The translations under genes were made by a program, and so were the position numbers. A DNA stretch of 64,000 nucleotides from Lysobacterales bacterium (GTDB taxonomy: Bacteria > Pseudomonadota > Gammaproteobacteria > Xanthomonadales > Xanthomonadaceae), in contig JAFLDZ010000005.1 in assembly GCA_017302135.1 (NCBI GenBank), forward strand, positions 20,159 to 84,158, written 5' to 3'. The notes under the pieces were generated by a model, which made no database searches, was not told the DNA's origin, and saw nothing but the letters and a program-made list of their open reading frames with translations. Positions 1 through 8,597 of the stretch are shown in pieces (within the stretch, counting starts at the first letter, position 1; each line of letters begins with the position of its first letter).

Positions 1-282
1 GAGCATGCGCCGGGTCAGCCAACCCGCGAACAGGATCACACCCAGCGTGGCGACCAGCCCGATGGCCGTTTTCACCCAGGCCTGCGCCAGCCAGCTGAAG
101 GCATCGGGAGTGGTCACCGCGAGGGTCTGCAGAATCGGATCGATCAGCGGTCGACTCAAATCCGACAGCATCACGAAGACGAATTTGACGACGACCCAGG
201 TGAGCCAGATCGGCAGAAGCGTGAGCAGGCCTGCGATGAACAGACCTTGCAGGCGGCGGCCGAGCGAGTGGGGATTCGACAT
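1..282 (-). CDS. DUF502 family membrane protein (N-terminal part, runs off left edge)
   Basis: The reading frame opens with ATG at 282 and is still open at base 1, so only the first 94 residues are seen. They begin MSNPHSLGRRLQGLFIAGLL and contain two hydrophobic segments (about residues 13-36 and 72-90) separated by a short loop with DLSRPLIDP. This layout, a basic N-terminus then a helix rich in LLPIWLTW, is typical of the DUF502 family of inner-membrane proteins of about 200 residues with unknown biochemical role. It lies downstream of, and in the same direction as, the kinase gene, 156 bp away. The family call rests on the N-terminus only. Confidence 0.75.
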   Translation of the reverse strand, partial: MSNPHSLGRRLQGLFIAGLLTLLPIWLTWVVVKFVFVMLSDLSRPLIDPILQTLAVTTPDAFSWLAQAWVKTAIGLVATLGVILFAGWLTRRML

Positions 283-438
283 GTCGCGATTGTAAGGGCT
301 CGCGTACAGCCCCTGCATCGTGATCGCGATCGTGAACGCGATCGATCGCGACTGTGGATGCCGGTTTCGGCTTCGCTCGGTGTTCGGTGCGATCGGAATG
401 GTGGCGATGTCGGGCTTGAGCCCGACCTACAGCCCGAC
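283..438. other. Intergenic region rich in GATCGCGATC-type palindromic words
   Basis: The 156 bp between the kinase stop and the DUF502 start contain overlapping GATCGCGATC and CGCGATCGATCGCG words around 321-352 and the REP element at 409-442. No open reading frame of note is present. The palindromic words could form a weak hairpin on either strand, but no T-run follows, so no terminator is called. Confidence 0.4.
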
Positions 439-442
439 CTAC
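409..442 (-). repeat. GTAG-headed REP element overlapping a stop codon
   Basis: On the minus strand this reads GTAGGTCGGGCT, then a second GTAGGTCGGGCT running into CAAGCCCGAC. It is therefore a REP with the GTAG head and a GTCGGGCT/AGCCCGAC stem, preceded by a partial duplicate of its own head. GTAG-headed REPs are widespread in Stenotrophomonas, Xanthomonas and relatives. The TAG of the outer GTAG is the stop codon of the kinase gene. Confidence 0.7.
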
Positions 443-2487
443 AGCTCGCGCACGAGCCTGAAACCGACGTCGTCGTAGCCGCGCGCGGCTTCCAGCGGGC
501 GGCCGCCGCCGGCACCGCGCCAGCTGCGGCCTGCGGTCATGCGCCGCGCGCAACTGCCACCTGCGCAGTCGTTGAGCCATTCGGCAACGGCTTTGCCGCT
601 GTCGTTGCGGGACGCCGCCTGGGCTTCCGCAGCGGTCGGCAGACGATACCGGTGTTTGCCGCGCTGGCTGTGCCAGCGGGCGTAGGCCTCCGCGTCCTGC
701 CACGAGACGCAGACCACCGAGGCATTGTTGGACTGCTGGAAACCGGGCGCCTCCCAGGTCCGGGGCGCGAGCACCCGCAGCAGCGAGGCGCGTTCGCGGC
801 ACAGCGCAGGCTGACGCTGCGTGGCCTTGGCGAATTCGGAATACGCGTCGCGGCTGACCGCAGTGCGGGACACGGCGACCACTTTGCCGCCGGCTTCGAC
901 CAGGGTCATGTCGCCGATGTTGTCGGCGACGCGATCGCCGGGTTGCGCGATTCGGGTGGCGCGCGACTGCAGCGCGGCGATCTGTGCGCCGTCCAGCCCC
1001 AGCGTTTTCGCGGAAGCCACCACCCGCTGCGCGGCGCTGCGATCGGCTTTGGCCTGGGCCTTGTCCATCCGGGTCGACAGCGTGGTGCTCAAGCGTTTGC
1101 GAACCTGGATCATCGCGGCTGGCCCACGGACACGATCCTGTTCCGCCAATCGCTGCATGCGGCTGACGAGGTCGCGTACCGCAGCATCCTCACCCTTGAG
1201 CAGCCGCTGCTCGCTCTGGTCGCCGAGTGCGGCGAGCAGGCGTGCGCTGACGGTGGACAGCCCGGTATGGCTGGGATCCGTGCGCCAGGCGGCCATCACG
1301 CTGTCGTAGGCGTTTTCGCCTGCGGGCGAGATCAGCCGGCCCTGCTGTAACTGCTGCTCGGCGGCGGCCACGTACGGCTGCGCGGCGGACTCAGGCGCGG
1401 CGCGCAGCATCGAGTCGCTGGGGTCGGGCTCCGGTGCGGCGAGGGTGGGATCGAATCCCTGGGTGGTCGTTTCTTGCGCAGGGCGTTCTTCGGACGTTGC
1501 GATGAGGCTGGCGAGCCGCTTTTCGGCGCTGTTCTGATCCAGCCGCGACAGCAGGGCGATGGCGCCCATGCCGATGGCGGCGATCGTGGCAGCGGCGACC
1601 AATTGCTTCAGACCGAACCGTGCGCGCAACCGGGCATAGGCGGCGCGCAGCGGTTGCCGCTGCGCATGCGGCACCCGGCGCATCGCTTCGAGCATGTCCT
1701 GCGCGTCGGTGAAGCGTTCGATCGGCGATTTGGCCAGTGCGCGATCGAAGAAACGCTGCCATTGGCCGAGATGCGGCGGCAGCCTCGGGATGGGATCCTG
1801 AACGTGCTTGAGCGCCATCGACAGCCCGTCTTCGGCCAGGTAGGGCAACTTGCCGACCAGCATTTCCCACGCCAACACGCCGAGGCTGTAGAGGTCGGCG
1901 CGCAGATCGACTTCGGAGCCGCGCGCCTGTTCGGGGGCCATGTAAGCGGTGCTGCCCACGGCGACGCCGGCAGTGGTGACGCGCGACCCGTAGCCCCGGC
2001 GCAGGGCGATGCCGAAATCGGTCAGCATCGGTCGCTCGGCTTCGTCGAACAGCACGTTCTCGGCCTTCACATCGCGATGGATCACGCCGCGGCTATGGGC
2101 GAAGGCGAGGGCGCTCAGCAGGGCTTCGAGGATTTCGCGGACCCGGGATTCGTCGCTGGTGAGATTGCGCTTGCCCAGATGTCCGCGCGGCAGCACCGGC
2201 ATGACGTGGTAGGGCTGGCCTTCCTTGGTCCGCCCGACCTCGTGGATATGAACGATATGCGGGTGGTCGAGGCGGGCGATGGTGCGGGCTTCGTTCTCGA
2301 ACCGCCGACGGCCGATTTCGTCGGCCAGCGCCTCCTGGCGCATGAGTTTGATCGCCACCTCGCGTCCCAGCGACAACTGCTGGCCGAGATAGACCGTGGA
2401 CATGCCGCCATGCCCGAGAATGCGGAGCAGGCGGTAACCGGCGATCTCCGGCCACCCATCCTGCTGATCCGTCTGCGTAAAACTCAT
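439..2487 (-). CDS. Membrane serine/threonine protein kinase with C-terminal SUMF1-like domain
   Basis: This 682-residue Hanks-type kinase has a glycine loop GHGGMSTVYLG (about 25-35), catalytic Lys47 in VAIKLM, HRDVKAEN (137-144) and DFG (157-159), so it should be active. A single transmembrane helix at about 295-314 places the rest outside the cytoplasm. The C-terminal 150 residues hold VSWQDAEAYARW, YRLPTAAEAQ and a final FRLVREL, the signature of the formylglycine-generating-enzyme (SUMF1) fold, used in similar kinases as a sensor or binding domain. The start at 2487 (MSFTQTD) is chosen over an upstream one because GGGGGAG lies just before it. The partner signal and substrates are unknown. 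Confidence 0.9.
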   Translation of the reverse strand: MSFTQTDQQDGWPEIAGYRLLRILGHGGMSTVYLGQQLSLGREVAIKLMRQEALADEIGRRRFENEARTIARLDHPHIVHIHEVGRTKEGQPYHVMPVLPRGHLGKRNLTSDESRVREILEALLSALAFAHSRGVIHRDVKAENVLFDEAERPMLTDFGIALRRGYGSRVTTAGVAVGSTAYMAPEQARGSEVDLRADLYSLGVLAWEMLVGKLPYLAEDGLSMALKHVQDPIPRLPPHLGQWQRFFDRALAKSPIERFTDAQDMLEAMRRVPHAQRQPLRAAYARLRARFGLKQLVAAATIAAIGMGAIALLSRLDQNSAEKRLASLIATSEERPAQETTTQGFDPTLAAPEPDPSDSMLRAAPESAAQPYVAAAEQQLQQGRLISPAGENAYDSVMAAWRTDPSHTGLSTVSARLLAALGDQSEQRLLKGEDAAVRDLVSRMQRLAEQDRVRGPAAMIQVRKRLSTTLSTRMDKAQAKADRSAAQRVVASAKTLGLDGAQIAALQSRATRIAQPGDRVADNIGDMTLVEAGGKVVAVSRTAVSRDAYSEFAKATQRQPALCRERASLLRVLAPRTWEAPGFQQSNNASVVCVSWQDAEAYARWHSQRGKHRYRLPTAAEAQAASRNDSGKAVAEWLNDCAGGSCARRMTAGRSWRGAGGGRPLEAARGYDDVGFRLVREL

Positions 2488-2609
2488 GTACTGCTCCCCC
2501 TGCTGCCCGTCGAGCATACCCAAGGCGGGGGGCGGAGTGAATCCGCGCAGGCCCGGGATTGTTTGACGGTATCCTCATCGTTAACGCAAAAACGGGCGAA
2601 ACATTGCGC

Positions 2610-4004
2610 ATGTCGTTGAGAACGTGGTCGAAACGGGTGGCCCAGGGCCTGCTGGTGGTCGTGCTTCTGGTGGCGTCGGCATGGGCGACGTCACGCCTGC
2701 TCGGGCCGACCGATGCGCAGGAAGCGGCGCTGGCGACGATGCGTGAGCCGCTGCCCGCCGTGGAGCGCAATGCCTTTGCCGCACTTTGGCTAATGCCGTA
2801 TGAGGTGCCTGTATCGGAGCGCGATGCGACATTCGCGGATGACCTTCGGCGGGTCGAGGCGATGCAGCGCGAGGCGATGCTGCCCGGGTCAGGGGTGCAT
2901 CCGAACCGATCCGCCGATGCCTACGACGCGCCCAGTCCTGCTGCCGGGCGCTATCCCGCAGCGATCGCTGCGGAAGAATTCGAGCGCTTCTGCAAACCCC
3001 GCGAGAACTGTCTGAAGCGGGTGTCTGCGGACCTCGATGGTTATGCCGCGTTGATCGAGCGCAGCGCGGGGCTGCTGGATCGGATCGAGGCACTGGAGGA
3101 ATACGACGGCCTGCATCAGGCGTTTGGTCTGCGCTTCGATTCGCCGATGCCCGCTTACCAATACGGCACGCTGATTCGCACTCGTCATGCCGTCTGGTAT
3201 CGGCAGGGGCGGACGATGGACGCGCTCGATCGTACCTGCAGGGCGATCACCACCTGGCGCCGTCTTGGCGCCAACAGCGACACTCTCGTTTCCAGAATCC
3301 TCGGCGCGTCCTATGCGGGCGATGCCTATGCGCGCCAGTTTGCGCAGATGCTGGTGGAAATGCCCCGGGATGCCGTATTGCCCGCGTCTTGCGCGAAAGC
3401 CTTCGAACCGCCTGCCGGGGAAGAAGTGTCCATCTGCAGCGCGATGCGCGGAGAATTCGCCTTCATGTATTCGTCGATAGCGATTGCCCGGGAGGATCGG
3501 ACGCTGTTCTCGTCGCGGATGTCGAAGCTGCTGTCGCCGTTGCTCTTCAGCGAAGAAATGACCGCCGCCAGTTTTGCGGAACCCCTCGCGTTCTACTGCC
3601 GCGCCGACATCCTTCGTGCGATGGCTGACGATGTACCCATCGTCAGCCCGGACGCGTCGCGGGGCGACCTCGGGTTCCAGTGTTTGAGCAACGCGTACGG
3701 TTGCGTGCTGGGCGGGATGGCATCGCCGGGCTTCGATGGCTATGCCGCACAGGTGATGGACACCAACGCCCGTCTGCGCTTGATCGGTGCGCTGTTGCGC
3801 ATACGGACCGACATCGGTGATACGCATCCGTTCTCCGTGCGGCTGAAAGCCACTGTCAATAATGCCGGTTTGCGCAATCGACGCGTCGACATCAGTCCGG
3901 ACGGACGCAGCCTGTGGTTGCAGAACTACCGAAGCGGCGAAGCGCATTGGGAAATCCCGCTACCTGCGTACTTCCACTCTCCCGCAGCCGAAGCCTCACG
4001 CTGA
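2610..4004 (+). CDS. Hypothetical membrane-anchored protein
   Basis: This 464-residue protein starts MSLRTWSKRVAQGLL, with one N-terminal transmembrane helix (about 11-30), then a long soluble region that should face the periplasm. No family motif is recognised. The body is mostly alpha-helical in character, with several Cys residues (CKPRENC near 120, CRAITTW, CSAMRG, CLSNAYGC) that could form disulfides. It is divergent from the kinase, 122 bp apart, and its 3' end overlaps the convergent DUF4442 gene by 9 bp. The in-frame codons upstream of 2610 lack a ribosome site, so the ATG directly before the hydrophobic helix was taken. Function unknown. Confidence 0.75.
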   Translation: MSLRTWSKRVAQGLLVVVLLVASAWATSRLLGPTDAQEAALATMREPLPAVERNAFAALWLMPYEVPVSERDATFADDLRRVEAMQREAMLPGSGVHPNRSADAYDAPSPAAGRYPAAIAAEEFERFCKPRENCLKRVSADLDGYAALIERSAGLLDRIEALEEYDGLHQAFGLRFDSPMPAYQYGTLIRTRHAVWYRQGRTMDALDRTCRAITTWRRLGANSDTLVSRILGASYAGDAYARQFAQMLVEMPRDAVLPASCAKAFEPPAGEEVSICSAMRGEFAFMYSSIAIAREDRTLFSSRMSKLLSPLLFSEEMTAASFAEPLAFYCRADILRAMADDVPIVSPDASRGDLGFQCLSNAYGCVLGGMASPGFDGYAAQVMDTNARLRLIGALLRIRTDIGDTHPFSVRLKATVNNAGLRNRRVDISPDGRSLWLQNYRSGEAHWEIPLPAYFHSPAAEASR

Positions 4005-4466
4005 GGACGTATCGCGCTTCCGGCGGACATACAGCTGCTTGCGTGCGCGTGCGACGACTTCGCCTTCGGCGCCGACGATCTCGGTCTCGAACCAGCGCAG
4101 GTGCTTCTCGCCGTCGGCGGTCGCCGCGCGGATGTCGTCGAGCGTCGCGTCGTCGAGCCGGAACTGCGCGCGCACGGTGCCGCGGCCGGGCTTCAGGAAT
4201 GCAATCTCGCCGGCCTTGTCCCAGACGATGTAGTCGCGACCCAGTGCGTGGAAGGCGAGCAGCATCCAGAATGGATCGGTCATCGCGAACAGGCTGCCGC
4301 CGAAATGCACGCCCACGTAGTTGCGGTTCCACCAGTGCGGGCGCAGTTCGACTTCGGCGTGGCGCCAGTCGTCTGCGATCGCGCGGACCCGTATGCCCGC
4401 AAACAGGAACGGCGGCCACAGATTCAGGATGCGCCGCAGACGACGCGCCGTGATGTCGCGCGCCAC
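3996..4466 (-). CDS. DUF4442 (hotdog-fold, thioesterase-like) protein
   Basis: The 156 residues match the DUF4442 hotdog family: LRRILNLWPPFLFAGIRV at the start, then NRNYVGVHFGGSLFAMTDPF, where the His-Phe-Gly-Gly segment lies in the central hotdog helix, and IVWDKAGEIAFLKPGRG. Relatives are acyl-CoA thioesterase-like proteins, but the substrate here is unknown. The start is GTG at 4466, 7 nt after the cnoX stop codon, so the two are very probably cotranscribed. The end overlaps the convergent unknown gene by 9 bp. Confidence 0.8.
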   Translation of the reverse strand: MARDITARRLRRILNLWPPFLFAGIRVRAIADDWRHAEVELRPHWWNRNYVGVHFGGSLFAMTDPFWMLLAFHALGRDYIVWDKAGEIAFLKPGRGTVRAQFRLDDATLDDIRAATADGEKHLRWFETEIVGAEGEVVARARKQLYVRRKRDTSSA

Positions 4467-4473
4467 GGGTCGA

Positions 4474-5343
4474 TCAGACCAGCAGCAGCGACGACATCTT
4501 GCGGCGGTATTGGCCGACCAGGTCCTCGTCTTCGATGATCCGGAAAGCGTCGATCAGCGCCTTGCGCGGCAGGCCTTCGTCGAACGTGCGATCGCGGCGC
4601 AGCATCTCCAGAAAATGTTCGAGACCTTCCTGCGAACGGCCGGCAACGATGTCGTGCACGCCGAGCAGATGGCGCGCGCGCAGATCGCCTTCGTTGGCGG
4701 CGAGCGTCGCCAGTAGCGTTTCGACCGGCGGGGCGTCCTTCAGCAGCGCGGCGAAACCCAGTCGCGCGCGGGCGCGTATGGCGCGGTCGTCGGTCGACAG
4801 ATTGGCGGGCAGGGCGTCGAGCAGGCGCTCGGCTTCGGCGGCGTTGCCGGTCTGCAGCAGGGCGATGGCCAGATCGAGTTTCAATGCGTCGTTTTCCGGC
4901 GCCGCTTCGATCTCCTCGCGCAGACGCGCGACCTCGGCAAGCGGATCGACCGCCGGCGGCAGCGCTTCTTCGGCGACGGCGGCTTCGACCGCGACCGGCT
5001 CGATGCCGTGATGTTTCAGGAACTCACGCAGTTGGCCATCGGGCAGTGCGCCCTGGAAGCCATCCACCAACTGGCCGTTCTTCACCAGCACCACGGTCGG
5101 GATCGAACGGATCTGGAAGGCGGCGCCCAGCTCCTGCTCGGCTTCGACATCGACCTTGGCCAGCAGGAACGCGCCACCGAACTCCGCTGCCAAGGCCTCC
5201 AGCATCGGCCCGAGGGTCTTGCACGGGCCGCACCATTCGGCCCAGAAATCCAGCAATACCGGGGTCTGCAGCGAACGCTGCATCACATCGGTTTCGAAGT
5301 TCTGCGCGTTGGCGTCGAACACGTGGGAAGAGGCGGGGGACAT
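4474..5343 (-). CDS. cnoX: CnoX/YbbN-type thioredoxin with TPR region
   Basis: The 289-residue protein has an N-terminal thioredoxin domain with active-site WCGPC at 37-41 and the cis-proline loop RSIPTVVLV (79-87). A helical tetratricopeptide-like half follows from about 140 onward, with repeated A-x-A-x-x-L-L-x-T patterns. This two-domain layout is that of CnoX (YbbN), a chaperone that also protects thiols and hands substrates to GroEL in E. coli. The E. coli protein lacks the reducing CxxC pair, whereas here both cysteines are kept, so a redox role is likely. It precedes the DUF4442 gene in the same direction. Confidence 0.88.
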   Translation of the reverse strand: MSPASSHVFDANAQNFETDVMQRSLQTPVLLDFWAEWCGPCKTLGPMLEALAAEFGGAFLLAKVDVEAEQELGAAFQIRSIPTVVLVKNGQLVDGFQGALPDGQLREFLKHHGIEPVAVEAAVAEEALPPAVDPLAEVARLREEIEAAPENDALKLDLAIALLQTGNAAEAERLLDALPANLSTDDRAIRARARLGFAALLKDAPPVETLLATLAANEGDLRARHLLGVHDIVAGRSQEGLEHFLEMLRRDRTFDEGLPRKALIDAFRIIEDEDLVGQYRRKMSSLLLV

Positions 5344-5433
5344 GCGGCGATTCCGTGGGTGTGAGTCCTGTCTATTGTGCCAGTCGACGGCGGTTGCAAG
5401 GTGGCGTCGTGCCGGAATCGCGGCCGACAGGCT

Positions 5434-6339
5434 TCATTCGCCGAACAGCAGATTGGCGGGCGCGTACTGATCGGTCAGCGGACGATAGCCTTCGATCTTC
5501 GGCTGCGGATGCGATTCCAGTTCGCGGACGAAAATGCCGATTTCGTGAAATCGACCTTCCAGCTTGCCGGCGCTGTCGCGGATCGTCGTGGCTGGCGGCA
5601 ATCCGTCGCGGCCGGCCAGGATGATCCGGTTGCCCATCGACATGTCCACGACCCGGGTGTCGGCGAACACCGATTGATAGGTGGCCGCTTCGTAAGGCGC
5701 CAGGGGCCCGCGCGCAAATGTGTTCGAAGCGACCACGCCCCCGGGCGCGAGCAGAGACTTCACTTCTTCGATGAATTCGCGGCTCATCAGGTGTTCGGGC
5801 ACGTAAACGCGCTCGTAGGCGTCGATGACGACCAGATCGTAGCGGATGCCGGCACGGGCCTGGCGGCGCACGAAGACGCGCCCGTCGCCGATGTACGTCT
5901 TCAGACGCGCGTCTTCCCGATAGCCGAAATAGGTTTTGGCGACTTCGACGACCGCCGGGTCCAGCTCGACCACGTCGATGCGTATCGACGGATCCATGCG
6001 GCGCATCGCGGTCGAGATGACGCCGCCGCCCAGGCCGATCACCAGCACGCGGCGCGCATCCGGATTCGCCACCAGACCCGCGAACACCGCGCGCGTGTAC
6101 GGTATGGCGAGCAGGTTCGGTGCGTCCTTCAGGATGCAGCTCTGCATTCCGCCGCGTCGCGCGAACGACATGCAGCGGTGCGTGTCGGTGTCCAGCACGA
6201 TGATGTCGCGGTACATCGATTTCTGGCGATGGACGATGTCGCCCCGGTTCGGATCGGCATCGCGCGCGCATCCGGAGGTCGCCAGCGACAGCAGCGCGAC
6301 CAGACCGGCAGCGATGCCTGCGACCAGGCTAGCGCGCAT
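5434..6339 (-). CDS. Spermidine-synthase-like Rossmann domain protein with N-terminal anchor
   Basis: The 301 residues form the C-terminal half of the membrane-fused spermidine synthase family: VLVIGLGGGVIST (98-110) as the AdoMet/dcAdoMet glycine loop, VVELDPAVVEVAK for ribose binding, and DLVVIDAY as the catalytic Asp-x-x-Asp strand. It overlaps the membrane partner gene by 11 bp, so translation is probably coupled. Its first 24 residues form a hydrophobic segment ending LATSGC, which could be a lipobox (Cys24) or simply the last membrane helix of the split protein. Polyamine synthesis is not proven; many members of this fused family have no known substrate. Confidence 0.8.
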   Translation of the reverse strand: MRASLVAGIAAGLVALLSLATSGCARDADPNRGDIVHRQKSMYRDIIVLDTDTHRCMSFARRGGMQSCILKDAPNLLAIPYTRAVFAGLVANPDARRVLVIGLGGGVISTAMRRMDPSIRIDVVELDPAVVEVAKTYFGYREDARLKTYIGDGRVFVRRQARAGIRYDLVVIDAYERVYVPEHLMSREFIEEVKSLLAPGGVVASNTFARGPLAPYEAATYQSVFADTRVVDMSMGNRIILAGRDGLPPATTIRDSAGKLEGRFHEIGIFVRELESHPQPKIEGYRPLTDQYAPANLLFGE

Positions 6340-7003
6340 GTCGGTCGCGTCCGGTCATGCACAGCCAGGCGCCGATCGCGAACGAGATCGCGATCAGGCC
6401 GATGATGATCGTGTTGATCTCGAACAGCAGCACCAGATAGAACGTGGTCAGGATCGTGCCGCCGGCGGAGCCGAGCGTGGATGCGAAGTACAGCCGGCCG
6501 GCCGATTGCCCCGAGCGCTCGACGTTGTCGATCAACAGCCGCACCGCATACGGCGAGACCATGCCCGAGAACACCGTCGGCGCGCTGAACATCAGTGACG
6601 CGGCCAGCAGCGAACCGTAGCGCGGGTCCTCGATCGCGAACGACAGCGCGTCGAAGACCGCGTCGCCGAACAGGATGACCGGCAGTGCGAGCAGCGCCTC
6701 CGCGATCAGCAGCAGCCCCAGACCGCGCAGCGATGGCGAACGCAGCGAAAGCTGGCCGCCGATGAGATAGCCGACCGCCAGCGCGGTCATGAACACCGCG
6801 ATCAATGCGCCCCAGACGAAGATCGAGCTGCCGAAGTAGGGCGCCAGCAGCCGGCCACCGAGCAGTTCCACGCCCATCACGAAGAAGCCGCTCCATGCGG
6901 CGGTGCTGTACAGCGCGGCATTGCGCCAACGCCAGCGCGGCGACGGCACCGTGTCGAGCGGGTGTGATGGCGGCGCTGCCGTTCCGGGTGGGCTGGCGGA
7001 CAT
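6329..7003 (-). CDS. Membrane subunit of a split spermidine-synthase-like protein
   Basis: The 224-residue protein has about six transmembrane segments from residue 30 on, with the family phrase MGVELLGGRLLAPYFGSS in the first, a pattern seen at the N-terminus of membrane-fused spermidine synthases. A Pro-rich cytoplasmic leader precedes it. The start at 7003 is supported by AAGGA upstream. The stop codon lies 11 bp inside the following gene, which encodes the soluble half. In many bacteria the two halves are one polypeptide. Confidence 0.8.
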   Translation of the reverse strand: MSASPPGTAAPPSHPLDTVPSPRWRWRNAALYSTAAWSGFFVMGVELLGGRLLAPYFGSSIFVWGALIAVFMTALAVGYLIGGQLSLRSPSLRGLGLLLIAEALLALPVILFGDAVFDALSFAIEDPRYGSLLAASLMFSAPTVFSGMVSPYAVRLLIDNVERSGQSAGRLYFASTLGSAGGTILTTFYLVLLFEINTIIIGLIAISFAIGAWLCMTGRDRHAR

Positions 7004-7074
7004 GCGGGTTCCTTCAAAAATGCGACCGGGGATTGTGCCAGTCAGGGCGTATTGCTGGGGGATGTAAAAAAGAC

Positions 7075-7102
7075 TTGACATCAAAATCTCGAAATGTATT
7101 CT
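7075..7102 (+). promoter_or_regulatory. Sigma-70 type promoter of the membrane-protein/HTH/DUF998 operon
   Basis: TTGACA at 7075-7080 is a perfect -35 box. After a 16-bp AT-rich spacer comes TATTCT at 7097-7102, a 4-of-6 match to the -10 box. The first gene starts 34 bp further on at 7137. It is the clearest housekeeping-type promoter seen in the window and lies in an unusually AT-rich stretch. Confidence 0.6.
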
Positions 7103-7113
7103 TTACCTTACAT
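7094..7113. promoter_or_regulatory. Inverted repeat overlapping the -10 box, candidate operator
   Basis: ATGTA at 7094-7098 and TACAT at 7109-7113 are perfect inverted arms, with centres 15 bp apart, spanning the -10 box. A further ATGTAAA at 7062-7068, ahead of the -35 box, resembles the left arm. Such a site would suit autoregulation by the small HTH protein at 7771. No binding data; inference from position. Confidence 0.4.
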
Positions 7114-7136
7114 TTAGTAACCTTGAGTTGACTGCA

Positions 7137-7763
7137 ATGCTGATCTCCACTTGGACACGTAGCGCTTTGATCATGGTTGCAGGCTGTGCACTGTGGCTAT
7201 TGCTGGCGGGCCCGCAGGAACTCTTCGGCTGGGACACCGGGCAGTTCGGAATGGTGTTGCTGGTCGCCAGCGCCTGGGGCCTGCTTTACGTCGTCTCGCA
7301 GATGTCGGGCGAAGAGCTGCAGCGCTCGGCGTCGCCCGCCGAGTGGAAAGCGCGGATCGGCGCCGGCTTCACGGTGATCGCCATGGTGTACTTCTTCGCG
7401 AAGATGCACGTATTGAAGGATGTGACGCTGCCGCACGATCCGGACGCCAATGCCATTGGCCGCAATCTCGTGCTGCTGCTGATCGCGTGGCTCGTTCTCT
7501 CGGAAGTGCTGGCATCACGCTGGAAAGGCGCGGTGGAAGAGGATGAACGCGACCGCGAGATCGCTGTCTTGGCGGCTAGCTGGGGCCACCGTGCGTTGAT
7601 CTTCTGCATCGTCGGCATTGCGATGCTGAGCTTCACTCCGGCCGACAGGCTGGAATGGGCGACGCCGCTGATGATCGGCAATCTGCTGATCTTCGCGTTG
7701 ATGTGGGGCTGGCTGTGCGAGTACGTGGCGACCTTGGCGTATTACCGGCGCGACAGGCAGTGA
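7137..7763 (+). CDS. Integral membrane protein of HTH-linked type (DUF2178-like)
   Basis: The 208-residue protein has about six hydrophobic segments and, between the fourth and fifth, the charged stretch [25 protein letters not shown]-containing cytoplasmic loop like this is typical of small membrane proteins such as DUF2178 that are encoded next to a compact HTH regulator. A TTG at 7128 is an alternative start, but ATG at 7137 is preferred. It is the first gene of a three-gene unit and lies 7 bp before the HTH gene. The molecular role is unknown; sensing or regulating the HTH protein is a possibility. Confidence 0.7.
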   Translation: MLISTWTRSALIMVAGCALWLLLAGPQELFGWDTGQFGMVLLVASAWGLLYVVSQMSGEELQRSASPAEWKARIGAGFTVIAMVYFFAKMHVLKDVTLPHDPDANAIGRNLVLLLIAWLVLSEVLASRWKGAVEEDERDREIAVLAASWGHRALIFCIVGIAMLSFTPADRLEWATPLMIGNLLIFALMWGWLCEYVATLAYYRRDRQ

Positions 7764-7770
7764 CGCGACG

Positions 7771-7989
7771 ATGACCACGACGCCGATCGCGAATCAAATC
7801 CGTCGTCTTCGCTTCGAACGCGGCGAGATGACCCAGGAAATCCTGGCGAATGCCTGTGGCGTGACCCGACAAACCATCATTGCGCTGGAGGCCGGACGCT
7901 ACGGCCCGTCGCTCGAATTGGCGTTCAAGATCGCGCGGGCATTCGGCGTGGGTGTCGAGGATGTATTCCAGTGGAAGGAGAGCGCATGA
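7771..7989 (+). CDS. Small XRE-family HTH transcriptional regulator
   Basis: The 72 residues are a single Cro/CI-type helix-turn-helix domain: [21 protein letters not shown] is the HTH core, followed by [19 protein letters not shown] and the usual ending VEDVFQWKE. There is no ligand domain. Proteins of this size (YgzD/YozG-like) are often cotranscribed with membrane proteins, as here. It overlaps the next gene by 4 bp (ATGA). The inverted repeat at 7094-7113 is a plausible target. Confidence 0.9.
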   Translation: MTTTPIANQIRRLRFERGEMTQEILANACGVTRQTIIALEAGRYGPSLELAFKIARAFGVGVEDVFQWKESA

Positions 7990-8597
7990 ATCGCACTGTG
8001 CGCATGGCTGGCGACGCTGCGCTGCTGATCTTCATCGCTGCAGCCGCGATATTCGGTGCGATGCTCGACGCAGGCGACGGTGGCTTCTCGCAGCGGACGC
8101 ATCCACTCGCCTGGCTTGGCGCGCAGGGTGTACCCAGGGCGACGATGTTCAATCTCGGCGGTTTCGCGCTGCCCGGGCTGATGGCGGCGGTTGCGCTGTG
8201 GCCGCTGCGTCCCGCGTTGCCGGCCGGTGCGCGCTGGAGCGCGAGGATCGGCGCGCAGCTGGTGCTGTTGTCGGCGATCGCGTTCGCGGCGCAGGGCGTG
8301 TTGCCATTGGATCTGGAGGAGATGGACGGTGCTGCGAGCGGCTTGCATGCCGCGGCGTGGACCCTCTGGTGCCTGTCGTTCTGCGCAGGTGCGCTGGCGC
8401 TGGCCTGGGGGCTTCGCGGAATGCCGCTGCGCCCGGGCTTTGTGGCGATCTGCGCGTTCGCCGGATCGATCGTCTTCCTGCTCGCGTTCGTCGCGCCGCT
8501 GTGGATACCGAATGCCTTCGCCCAGCGTGTGGCCTTCGTGCTGTGGCTTGGCTGGGTGGCGTGGGCCGGTCGGATTCCGCCACTCAGCCGTGCTTGA
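7986..8597 (+). CDS. DUF998 family membrane protein
   Basis: The 203-residue protein begins [16 protein letters not shown] and has six to seven membrane helices, with the DUF998 phrases [23 protein letters not shown] and [11 protein letters not shown] near the N-terminus. A strong ribosome site GGAAGGAG precedes the ATG at 7986, which overlaps the HTH stop codon by 4 bp. Its stop lies 14 bp inside the convergent SemiSWEET gene. DUF998 proteins have no established function. Confidence 0.8.
   Translation: MNRTVRMAGDAALLIFIAAAAIFGAMLDAGDGGFSQRTHPLAWLGAQGVPRATMFNLGGFALPGLMAAVALWPLRPALPAGARWSARIGAQLVLLSAIAFAAQGVLPLDLEEMDGAASGLHAAAWTLWCLSFCAGALALAWGLRGMPLRPGFVAICAFAGSIVFLLAFVAPLWIPNAFAQRVAFVLWLGWVAWAGRIPPLSRA

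Noticed and set aside
247..1350. Long plus-strand open frame of 367 codons
   Set aside because: It lies antisense to the kinase gene. Its protein has no family motif and the composition of a GC-rich shadow frame.
1474..2619. Plus-strand open frame of 381 codons opposite the kinase domain
   Set aside because: The kinase motifs are clear on the other strand; no ribosome site or recognisable domain here.
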